DNA from: Porphyra umbilicalis
Taxonomy: Eukaryota > Rhodophyta > Bangiophyceae > Bangiales > Bangiaceae
NCBI GenBank assembly: GCA_002049455.2
Contig: KV918957.1
Location: 82,422-146,421 of the forward strand
Direction: 5' to 3'
Length of the DNA stretch: 64,000 nt
Part shown: positions 31,701 through 39,610 of the stretch, one piece after another
Layout of the letters: every line of letters starts with the position of its first letter
How positions within the stretch are numbered: position 1 is the stretch's first letter
Translations under genes and position numbers: made by a program
The notes under the pieces: model-generated
Told to the model about the DNA's origin: nothing
Seen by the model: the letters and a program-made list of their open reading frames with translations, nothing else
The model's database searches: none

Positions 31701-33175
31701 CTGTGATGAAAATGCTTGGCATTGAAACGGTTCGCACCACGGCGTATCATCCCCAAACCAATGGGCAAGTCGAACGGTACAACCGTACCATGGCTACTCA
31801 GCTGCGACACTACGTCGCCGACGACCCATCACGATGGGATGAGCTACTCCCGGTAATCACCATGGCGTATAATAGCCAACCACATCGGTCGACGGGCATC
31901 GCCCCATTTGAGCTTGTTATCCCAAGGCGGATCCCCAACCTCACGGTTCGCAACTTGCCCCCGGGCACTCCGCTTACCAATAAGGGAACGCTCAAGGATG
32001 GGTCACCCCTAGCTCGCAAGCGCGAGTTCATGGCCCGCCTGCGCAAGCAGATCCCCATCGTGGTCGAGGCCTTGCGTAAGACGCAACAACGTTACAAACG
32101 TAACTTCGACCATCGGGTCGCAACCCGCAATGCGGACGTCAAGATCGGCGACTACGTATACACGACCAACCACGACCGGCAAAACAAGCTGCAAAGCAAA
32201 GCCATTGGACCCTTCGTGGTCGTCGACGCGGACGCGGACGCCTCCACGTTTGTCATTGACATTGACGGCGAGGAGAAACGCGTCAGCAGTGACCATGTCA
32301 CCCCCGCTCCTCGTCCAACGACGACGGACAAGGTTCCACACCCCTTGCTAGATGGTCTAGACCAACGCAAGTCAACCCCGGCAACTGCCGATGAGTATGT
32401 GATCGACAAACTCCTAGGCTTACGCCAGACGGGTGACAGCTATAGCGCTAAGGTGCGCTGGTTCGACTACGGGTCGAAAGACGACACCTGGGAACCCCTG
32501 GAGAACCTCCCCCGCAACCTGGTGGTGCGTTTCTTTCGACAGAAGAAGAAGCATGTACCGGGGTACGAGTGGCAAACGCCAACGCGACGAAGTCGCGGAC
32601 AGGCCGGGCTCACAACCGTGGCCAACATCGTCATGGACTCCACGTGGATACCCACTATCCAACATGTCCATGTTACCGGTGACGGAGTTATCCATGCCGA
32701 TGTCTCTTGGACAGAGTCAAGTACCGACGTTGCAATGAAGGAAGTAATTCCTGTGGCGTGGCTCAAGTCCACTTTGCCGTCCATGACGCGCAACTTTGCG
32801 TATGACCCCCAACTTGCCTTGCGGCATTTCTCTCGGCTGAACCGTGTTTACGGCCCGTACACATATGTGTGGCCGAAATCCGCACAGGCGACACTCATCG
32901 GGAGCGATCCCCCCGTACCAGTGCTCCCCAATGGGTTTCTGGTACCTCCGGTGCAACACTTGGACTCAGTCCTTCGACGCTTGGTAACAACCACAGAAGA
33001 AGCAACCGTGGTAATACCACAATGGACCAACGCCAGTTGGTACGCTACTGCCATACGTGAATGTTTCGAGTACGAAGTGCTTTTATCAGCAGACTCAAGG
33101 GATACAAATCCCACAACATGGGCCATGATGGCCTGCCACTTCCTTCATCGCTATGACGATAAGCAGAAAAACTGA
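28574..33175 (+). CDS. Pol polyprotein with chromodomain and extra C-terminal region
   Basis: Uninterrupted frame of 1533 codons, overlapping gag by 133 bp in the -1 frame; the true first residue is unknown. Order: retropepsin (VLDTGAGVNIV, about 90), reverse transcriptase (FCVDYRRLNNITKKDAYPLP, then YLDDVIIFS at about 533), RNase H (VVDVDACADQVGC at about 680, RTDHQALSW), integrase zinc finger (HHATVAAHPG to CTTC), integrase core (LSVDIFGP, ILSDQGPQF, NGQVERYNR), and a chromodomain at about 1274-1326 (YSAKVRWFDYGSKDDTWEPLENLP). It copies element RNA and integrates the DNA; chromodomains usually direct insertion to marked chromatin. About 200 residues follow the chromodomain, including VVIPQWTNASWYATAI. 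I do not recognise this tail. Confidence 0.96.
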   Translation: MCRALSPSPASATAYRRSCPCRRQRRGRRSRASGRRRGRLEKRLGRVPDLGLPGGTRKRTVTRLLRRALRHYEIAATLGPCLRIMRSCRPVLDTGAGVNIVRTSVLPSNWMAYAEELTTLPRIRDANNNRPVTKYAIHLYVDTGGVRLFDRFLVADNLSVPCILGTEFIEQNIEGILPRLRKIVWQEHVRCTEEQPRPTPILACLNDSAWDRHWQDKPARVRACKQVRVNGHKEEWIMATCDTPGMVTITPNIRLCRHKSMAVARGIAIVKPDEPFLVKLCNFGKDQVIVRKNSTLGFAEPYQGPMLSAILDDNTPKGGTDNSSDDASRDPLEDLDLSEAPEYLHKQIRDMLKTHSSMWDGTLGVIRATEHAIVTPPDALPIRAQPYRTGPFKRQIIADQINKMLKLNVIAPSHSAWASPVVIVPKKNGKARFCVDYRRLNNITKKDAYPLPRMEDCLDSLGDAQVFTSLDCTAGYWQVPLRKDDQEKTAFTTHCGIYHWLSMPFGLTNAPATFQRALDIILSGLKWQICLVYLDDVIIFSANAEQHVKDVDTVLHRLREAGVTLNLEKCTWFSDEVEYLGHIVRPGQLHVHNKNVDALKQAKFPTTKTQLKSFLGMCNVYRRFVKDFAKRAKPLNALTRAEILPDLPPPTDVAIAAFEDLRNALLCPPVLALPKANRKLVVDVDACADQVGCTLLQEEPGELLHPVGYWSRGLTAAEQNYSTTERECLGVVWAVLKLRHFLDGQRFLIRTDHQALSWIYSTTDSSGRLMRWRLRLSEYTFDMVYKPGASHHLPDFLSRASTVAPPEDIHDDIPCLALAETANGLRTGRYTGTDTPEPVEFDDVVEAQQTDDFCVEMSTRVERGTAKAFFRDEHHALYRRAPYGKQLVIPKSLRERVLTLEHHATVAAHPGMNRMYYTMRKAYYWPSMVTDIHSTITKCTTCAQNRLALRRHTTPLTLFQATEPLTELSVDIFGPIPASKKGNRFILVITDRFAKLTKCVALRRITAMSVASAIIDAWVSAYGPPDRILSDQGPQFMSNFFIAVMKMLGIETVRTTAYHPQTNGQVERYNRTMATQLRHYVADDPSRWDELLPVITMAYNSQPHRSTGIAPFELVIPRRIPNLTVRNLPPGTPLTNKGTLKDGSPLARKREFMARLRKQIPIVVEALRKTQQRYKRNFDHRVATRNADVKIGDYVYTTNHDRQNKLQSKAIGPFVVVDADADASTFVIDIDGEEKRVSSDHVTPAPRPTTTDKVPHPLLDGLDQRKSTPATADEYVIDKLLGLRQTGDSYSAKVRWFDYGSKDDTWEPLENLPRNLVVRFFRQKKKHVPGYEWQTPTRRSRGQAGLTTVANIVMDSTWIPTIQHVHVTGDGVIHADVSWTESSTDVAMKEVIPVAWLKSTLPSMTRNFAYDPQLALRHFSRLNRVYGPYTYVWPKSAQATLIGSDPPVPVLPNGFLVPPVQHLDSVLRRLVTTTEEATVVIPQWTNASWYATAIRECFEYEVLLSADSRDTNPTTWAMMACHFLHRYDDKQKN

Positions 33176-33317
33176 GAAGTGGATACGAACATGTCAAACG
33201 ACAAACAACAACAAGACGAAGAAACATCAACACCCTAAAAAGGCGTAAGACCCCGACATTGTCAACCCCACCCCCCCACCGGGGTCAACCGAGCAAGTCA
33301 CTGAGCAGTGAACTTCG
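33176..33317. other. Spacer between pol and antisense gene
   Basis: 140 bp between the convergent stops of pol (+) and the antisense open frame (-). It includes an A-rich stretch and GGGGTCAACC-type sequence; nothing else is seen. Confidence 0.4.
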
Positions 33318-35275
33318 CTACTCCTCGTCGTCACGACGACGCGAGTCCCGACGGGAATCGCGGCTCGCGCCCACACTGGCCGCCGACTCCTGCGAGACAC
33401 TACGCGCACGCGTGTTGCGCGCCGAGTGCGGAACCCCCGTCGACGGGCCTCCGCCCTCGTGGGTCCGACGACCAAGGATGCTCTGCGCGTTGAAGCGCGC
33501 CGGCGCGGCCTCCTCCTCTGGCTGTATAGCCTCGAGGTGCTGGGCGAAGCGCCCGTAGTTGGCCTCGCCGTCAACGGCGCGAGCCACGGCATGTCCAATA
33601 ATGGACAAAGCCGACTCGACACCCCGTCCGTCCGCGCGCTCAACAGCGGTACGCAAGCCTGCGATCTGCTCGACCCAGGCGCTAGCCACCGCCGACAAGG
33701 CTGCCCCGCGGGGCGCGCGAACGCGTACATCGCGCGCGCGCGCCGACCCAAACAAGGCAACCGCCGCGGTTGATGACGCGCGGGTCGGCCAAGTGGCATC
33801 CACCGACCGTGGCGGAGAGGGCGAGCGATCGCGCCGCGGTGAACGCGGGCGGTAGCGGCCCTCGCGGGCGTCGCCAACGGCGTGAGCCCAGGTCCGACGA
33901 CCACGACGCCACACCCCGGGATGGTTCGAAGTAATTCGAGCCATCGGGAGTGGCGCGTTCGGGTCCAACGCCCAGTCGAAATCGACACAAGGGTGGCGCA
34001 GGCAAAAGCCGTATTCCTTGGTCGGGTCACCGTGACCCGCACCTGCCGGGCTTCCCCGGAGTCGCGGTCGCGCCAGACGACGTCCTTAAGGACCTCCCGC
34101 CAGGGAAACGCCGTCACGGCTTGACGCATCTTGCCGTACAAGACGTACTTGGCCTCGCCGTCGGGCGCGTCCTTCAACTTGGACGTATCCAACGCGTCAA
34201 AATGACGAAGCGTCTTCGTGTCCAAGTGGACGAAGAGCTTGTCCTCCTGCAGGGTGTGAACCCACGCAGCAACTAAGTTGCAGTAGTACTCGGAGTACAC
34301 CTCCTGCCAGACGGAGCTGTAAGCGTTGCGCAACGCGTCCGCCATGTAGGACACCACCACGGGGGTCGCCACCCACAACCCCGTGTGGGGCTCCCAGTCC
34401 GGGATAGGCGGAAGCCAACGGGACAAGTCGAACGCCCGTGGCGCACGGAGAAATCCAGCCGCCCACGCGGTAGGCATCAACTCGCGACCGCGAAAGAAGC
34501 GCGTGTCAGCGGCCCGACGGTGGTCGGAGGGGAACATCGGCAGCCGAAAGGGGTTCGGCAACCCGGTGACCCGCGGACTGCGGTCATCTTCGACATTGTC
34601 GTTCTCCTCGTGCTTCACCAGCGCGAGCTGCTCGAGGTACGGCTCCAGACCGGAGTCGTGCCCGAAAGGGACCGAAAGGTCCTCGGCGAGAGCCCTCTTG
34701 AGGAAGACGGCCTTCGGCCAGTTGCGCAATAAGCGACAAAACGAGTTGGCCGCTGCCTCGATCGACTCTGTACCCTTCACAGGGAACATAAGCGCATTGG
34801 CGTACACCAAGCGGTGGAACGGGTGCAACGGCAGTTGGTACCGCACGACCTCGTTGCAAAACGACATCACCTCGTACACACGACGCTGAGGTCCCTGGTT
34901 CCCGAAGTACGGGTCCCCATGGACCTCGGCCACGCGGTCGCCCGCGTGGTCCGGCAACCCGGCTTGCGCCATCACGTCGATGAAGTCGGGCAACGCCTCG
35001 TAGTGAGCGTAAACACGGCGCGTGTGCGCACGAGCGCGATTGCGTACGCACATCTCGTACAGACGGTTGTCGGTGACCCGCGGGACCCCATCGACCACCT
35101 CTACAGGGTTGGCGTGCACGTAGTACGAGCCGCGAGGCCGAAACTGGCGCAAGACCTCTGGGTCCGCGGAGCAATCCACTTCCGCGTGGCCACCCGCGGC
35201 GGCATGCGCCCCGTCGATGGCCTCACCGCCACCGGCAACGCCGCCGTCCACCGCCATCGCGGCGGAATCCGCCAT
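33318..35275 (-). pseudogene. Antisense passenger gene of gypsy element, with one frame change
   Basis: An unrecognised protein on the strand opposite to gag-pol, between pol and the 3' LTR. From the first ATG (35275) about 400 residues read in one frame with a balanced, protein-like composition rich in Trp, Tyr, His and Asp (for example FRPRGSYYVHANPVEVVDG, YQLPLHPFHRLVYANALMF, WQEVYSEYYCNLVAAWVHTL). Around 34030-34096 the protein-like character moves to the -1 frame (KEYGFCLRHPCVDFDWALDP) and continues about 240 residues to a stop at 33318, ending in an Arg/Ser/Asp-rich tail. This may be a lesion, a sequencing slip, an intron or a real shift; I see no clear slippery site. Antisense additional open frames at this place are known in some plant gypsy elements. 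Function unknown. Confidence 0.65.
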
Positions 35276-35312
35276 CGCGTTGGCCGTCCGGGGGGTGTTT
35301 ACCCTGACCGTC

Positions 35313-35582
35313 GCCGCCGGGCTGGCCGCGCTTGCCGCCCTTGCCGCCGTCGCCGCCGGGCTGGCCGCGCTTGCCGCCCTTGCCGCCGTCGCCGCCGGGC
35401 TGGCCGCGCTTGCCGCCCTTGCCGCCGTCGCCGCCGGGCTGGCCGCGCTTGCCGCCCTTGCCGCCGTCGCCGCCGGGCTGGCCGCGCTTGCCGCCCTTGC
35501 CGCCGTCGCCGCCGGGTTGGCCGCGCTTGCCGCCCTTGCCGCCGTCGCCGCCGGGCTGGCCGCGCTTGCCGCCCTTGCCGCC
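35313..35582. repeat. 39-bp tandem repeat, seven copies
   Basis: Units start at 35313, 35352, 35391, 35430, 35469, 35508 and 35547. Each begins GCCGCCGGGCTGGCC; the sixth has T for C. The last unit is shortened. The array lies just upstream of the first ATG of the antisense gene. Because 39 is a multiple of three, it is open in several frames (Ala/Leu-rich on +, Gly/Lys-rich or Ala/Ser-rich on -), so it may be coding or leader. Confidence 0.9.
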
Positions 35583-35764
35583 GGGCTTGCCGCCTTGCCG
35601 CCGTGCGCGCCGCCCCCCCCCACTCCGCGCAAACCCACACTCACCGGGCCCAACACCTCGCGGTGTGCCACCTTGCGGCGACGCACCCCTACTCAACCTT
35701 GCCGTTAGGCAGCGACCTGTGCGCGAGCACGAAGACACGGGATGGCCCCGTGCCGATAACAACG

Positions 35765-35979
35765 CGGACCCGCACCCCGGCTTCCGCCGTGTCGTCGGGG
35801 GAGTCAACACCCCGACGAGGGCGGCGCCTGCCGGCACAACGACAACCAGCTGGTGCTACCCCGCGCGCCCGACTCGGTGCTAACCGGCCTGGAGGTGTGA
35901 ACCCCACAACCACGCTCGGCACCACGGACCCGCGCCCCGGCTTTCGCCGTGTCGTCGGGGTAGTCAAACCCCCGACGAA
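35765..35979. repeat. Duplicated stem-loop module in gypsy 3' region
   Basis: Two copies about 55 bp long, 160 bp apart (35765-35819 and 35925-35979), each holding a perfect 9-bp stem TCGTCGGGG/CCCCGACGA (35792-35800 with 35810-35818; 35952-35960 with 35970-35978). The loops differ but the stems are conserved. The location between the antisense gene and the 3' LTR fits an RNA structural or regulatory element. Confidence 0.7.
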
Positions 35980-36388
35980 GGAAGCGCCACTCGGCGCCGA
36001 CGACGGTTGTCCCAACGCGTGTTGCACGACGCACCCGCGCACCAACGGGTCTTAACCCCGACGCTGGTCGCCTGTCAACCGGCCGTCTGGCCACCACGCC
36101 GACGCCGACGCCGACTCCTCTGCGAGGGCGCGTGTGCGCGCAAGCGCCGGTCGGATCCGCAGCGTCAGCTGCCCGCCACCCACGCCCACGCGTGTGTGGC
36201 GGGACGGTCGCGACCGACGACGGCGAACCGCCACCTCCCCCCAATCGGGACTGGGCGGCGCGCCCCCCCACGGCTCCCACCGCCTGGGCGGTTGCGCCCG
36301 CGCGGGCCCGTAAGGGGCCGCGATCGCCCAATCGGGTTTCACCATCCTCGGATCTCACCGGGACGGTTCGAATCTCGCGTTGGAGGTA

Positions 36389-36781
36389 TGTAGCATATCT
36401 CTGCTACCAATTGGCAATTAGCCACGGGTAGCCCCCTTGACTGGCCGAATCCACGGATGTGTGTGACTCGGCTTGTGGCACGCCCTTTGGGGGGTTACTT
36501 CCGCATTGTTTATTTTTTATTGCTTGTTTGCTTGCCTGTCTTATCTGTCTGCCGGCACTCATTACGATCGCTTGATCGGATGGTCGATCGACCAGTGCCG
36601 TTGTTTGTATTAAACCACCATGGGTCCGGGGTCGCCGTCGTGGGCACCACCCGGCTCCCCATCGGATGCCCTTCAACAAAAGGTCTTCTTCCTCGCCGCG
36701 ACGGCGATAGAACCCGCTTTATTGCTTGGCTATGGTCGGTCTCAGTACACTGGTAATTGAACTAACGTTATTAATACCACA
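36389..36781 (+). repeat. 3' LTR of gypsy element
   Basis: 393 bp, equal in length to the 5' LTR with one visible difference. The preceding sequence (GCGTTGGAGGTA) is at best a weak polypurine tract. Confidence 0.95.
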
Positions 36782-36786
36782 CTTGG
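36782..36786. other. 3' target-site duplication of gypsy element
   Basis: CTTGG, identical to 26433-26437. Confidence 0.95.
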
Positions 36787-37029
36787 CGCGCTCCCAGGCA
36801 AACACCCTTACGACGCGTTTTCGTCCGTGTTGTCTCACCCAGGTGTCCGACTCGGTCGAGAGTACCACCGCTCGACAGCTGACGACCTGCTGCGTCCAGT
36901 AAAGTGGGTTTTGTTTGGCTTTCGTGTTTTCCCGACCATCGAAAAATGACCTAAGTTGCAGTACGGCAGTTTTGGAAAACCCCAGGAAATGAATTATGCG
37001 TAGACACTGTGGAAAAGACCGCCTTACAG
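36787..37029. other. Distal remnant of pogo-like element
   Basis: Non-coding sequence between the gypsy TSD and the right subterminal repeat. Before the gypsy insertion it continued directly from 26437 and formed the region upstream of the transposase gene. Confidence 0.75.
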
Positions 37030-37077
37030 TGGTTGTTGAATGGTGACCCTTGGTTGTTGAATGGTATCATACGGATA
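37030..37077 (-). repeat. Right end of pogo-like element: subterminal repeat plus TIR
   Basis: 37030-37049 is the inverted copy of the left subterminal 20-mer and 37051-37077 of the left 27-bp TIR, separated by a single base. The order mirrors the left end, where about 140 bp separate them. Confidence 0.85.
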
Positions 37078-37239
37078 CAGCCTTTCTCCATTCTTATCGC
37101 TTCCGTTCTTGTCCAGGGGGGGATAGCAACGAAAGTTGGTCGACCGACAATCGATTGCTGCCTCGCCCTAGGTCCGTAGATTCATATTTGAACTTATGCA
37201 CAACTTAACTCATCACAATTCTTCCGTCAGCGTTTTTAA

Positions 37240-39610
37240 ACAGCGAGACCGCCGTCGTCGCCATCCCGCCGTCGTCGCACCTACCGTCGACACCGCGCCC
37301 GTCGTCCCCGTCACGATGGCCGTCCCCCCCCCCCCCTCCCATCGGCCCCGCCTAGCCCTTCCATTCGTACCACGCCCCCACCCACTGCCTACCCCCAACC
37401 CACCCCACCGCCTCCCCCTCTCCCTCCCCCTGCACCTGACCACACGCCCACCCCCTGCCGCCCTCCGGGTGGCACGACCGTCATCACGCCACATTTGGCT
37501 ACGTCTTTGGATGCTATTTCTGGTACTGTTGAGGCTGCATTTGAGAGGGCTTTACCAGAATTGGCGCATGAGTGGCCCCATGCCGTCCGGGAAGCAGCAC
37601 AAGCGGCGGCGGCCACGTGTCAAGGACTACTGGCGACTGGCGGAGCTGCAGAGGCGGCATCGACGATCCGTGGCTACAACGTAGCAGCGGCCAATGGCCC
37701 ACGACCGGTCACGATGGTGGCTGGGAGGCGGCGGAGCAAGCCCCGACAGGAGATCTCTATCTGTACGAAAAAACAGATCGTGCGCCTCAGGGATGCTGAC
37801 GTCCCCTGGGCGGTGGTCTTGCGGCAGCTGCCGATCCCGATCACTAAGGACACGGGACGGCGGATTATGCGGTCAGCCGCCAAGTACCACGCCACGCCAA
37901 TCGATGCAAACACGTTGGCACGGACAAACTGTCGGGTGGGCAAATGGCCAGAGCTAGACGCTTCGCTGTACAAGTGGTACTTGGCTGTATACTCGCTGGG
38001 CCACCGTCGCATCCCAATCACTACCGCTCTTCTACAGGAGGCCGCGTCCATGATCGCCGCGCGGCTGTCGATCACCGGCTTTACGGCCAGCCATGGCTAC
38101 GTGCGCGGGTTTTTGAAGCGGTACGACATCTGCAACATTACCATGCACGGGCAGGCAGGTGGCGCCAACCTGGCCGAGGCGGCTGCGGCTGTGGAGGATA
38201 TACGTCGAAAGCTGGAAAGCTACCCCCCTGATCGTGTCTATAACATGGACGATACGGGGCTGTTGTATAAGTGCCTACCCTCGCGATCGTACGTACCTCG
38301 CCGAGACCGCCGACTTGCACGCGGCTCCAAGGCCATGCGCAGTATGGACAGAGTCACGCTCGTGCTATGCACGAAAGCGACGGGGACGCACGTGCCTACC
38401 CTCGCGATCGTACGTACCTCGCCGAGACCGCCGACTTGCACGCGGCTCCAAGGCCATGCGCAGTATGGACAGAGTCACGCTCGTGCTATGCACGAAAGCG
38501 ACGGGGACGCACAAATTGCCCGTCACAATGATTGGCTCGGCCGCCCGCCCGTTGTGCTTCCGTGGGGAAGGCAACGAATGCCCATTGCCGCATTTCGACC
38601 AGAAAAAGGCGTGGATGGACAAGCATGTGTATGAGAGATGGTGGAATAACGTCTTCCTACAGGCTGTTCGCCAACAGCACCGGGGCGCCAAGTGTGCTAT
38701 AATCATGGATAATTCATCCACCCATGACGTTGCACTAAGCTCCGAGGATGTGGAAAGTTTTTTCCTTCCCCCCAACACGACGGCGGTGTACCAGCCAATG
38801 GACGCCGGCGTGATTGCGGCGCTGAAGCGGCGCTACAAGCGCCGCCTCTTGGCCATCCTCGTCCGGTCTTTGCCCGTTCCACTGGTTTCCCCTCCACCCA
38901 CGCCCCAGGCGCCGCCCCCACCGCCGCCCCGACCACACCCCCTTCCGCCCCCCCACCTCCCCCCCACCCCCCCCCCACCTCCCCCCCCACCCGCGCCCAC
39001 GTCACCTCCACCGTCCCCCCGAGCCGCGAGGGCTCCTCGGGGCTTCTGCCCCGAGAATGAGCGCCTGTGGCGTGCCCCGTCGGTTGATGTTCTGCAGGTG
39101 TATGGTACTCCTCGGTCGGCGGCGCTGGAGGCGCCCGACGACGAGGCCGACGCGGCCGCCCAACAAGGCCTACTCGCTGCCCTTCTGCCGCCCCCGAACC
39201 AGACACCGCGCCCGGCACGGAACTGTGGCCTGGCCGGGCGCGGAAGTGCCCACCTGTTGGATGCGGCGACACTCATTGCGGAGGAGTGGGAGAAAGTGAC
39301 GTCAACATCTATTTTACACTGTTGGGTGAAGTCCACGATCCTGCCAGTAGCCATGACTTCCGCCCTCGCTGCGTCTCATGGTGAGTACCGCAACGGCTTT
39401 GCAAACGTGGAACATGATGTGGACGAGGTGCTTGCGCTGATGCGGGGCACCTCCCTCGGCCGGGACGTGATTGGGGGGACGTCCGAGGGCGACGCTTGTG
39501 AAGGTGTGCGGGCGTGATTTGACGCAGAGGATGCGGAGGACGCCATCGTTGACACGGCAAATATGATCACCATGTCGTCTGAAGACTCGTCCCGGGATGA
39601 AGAGGATTAA
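37240..39610 (+). pseudogene. Second pogo/Tigger-like transposase, disrupted
   Basis: Remnants of a DDE transposase unlike the first: an N-terminal Pro-rich region, a psq/CENP-B-like part (about 37750-38240, with GFTASHGYVRGFLKRYDI), then catalytic blocks YNMDDTGLLYK, CAIIMDNSSTHD and VYQPMDAGVIAALKRRYKR, a long Pro-rich insert and an acidic tail. Three lesions are visible: no in-frame ATG in the open N-terminal frame (the nearest ATG, 37316, is in another frame just before a 13-base C run); an exact 121-bp tandem duplication (38271-38512) that shifts the frame; and a TGA at 39515 before an acidic tail that continues in frame to TAA at 39608. No TIRs could be assigned. Confidence 0.85.
38271..38512. 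repeat. Exact 121-bp tandem duplication inside transposase pseudogene
   Basis: Copies at 38271-38391 and 38392-38512 are identical by eye, each starting GTGCCTACCCTCGCGATCG. Because 121 is not a multiple of three, the reading frame changes after it. The identity implies a very recent event or an assembly artefact. Confidence 0.95.

Larger units (their letters stand above)
26438..36781 (+). mobile_element. Ty3/gypsy chromovirus, full length and very recent
   Basis: A 10,344-bp element with 393-bp LTRs (TGTAG...CCACA) that differ by one visible substitution (C/T near 26507 and 36458), flanked by a 5-bp TSD. Order on the + strand: LTR, leader, gag, pol (protease, RT, RNase H, integrase, chromodomain, then an unusual tail), a large antisense open frame, a stem-loop region, LTR. 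Gag and pol are uninterrupted. It sits inside the pogo-like element upstream of its transposase. LTR identity and intact genes imply very recent insertion. Confidence 0.96.
24158..37075. mobile_element. pogo-like (Tc1/mariner) DNA transposon, split by a nested gypsy element
   Basis: A perfect 27-bp inverted repeat lies at 24156-24182 and 37051-37077. It starts TATCCGTATGATACC and its outermost TA on each side is the expected Tc1/mariner target duplication. Each end carries a second inward copy of the CCATTCAACAACCA core (24320-24339 and 37030-37049), preceded by GGGTCA in both, an IR/DR arrangement. The only intact gene belonging to it is the DDE transposase at 24528-26255 (-). Removing the gypsy insertion (26438-36781 plus one TSD copy) leaves an element of about 2.57 kb, a normal size for pogo. 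The gypsy insertion lies about 180 bp upstream of the transposase start. Confidence 0.85.

Noticed and set aside
35223-35837. Collagen-like Gly-Lys-Gly-Gln-Pro open frame on the minus strand
   Set aside because: It is one reading of the 39-bp tandem array. Glycine spacing is not a strict Gly-X-Y pattern and the frame does not lead into the protein-like antisense gene.
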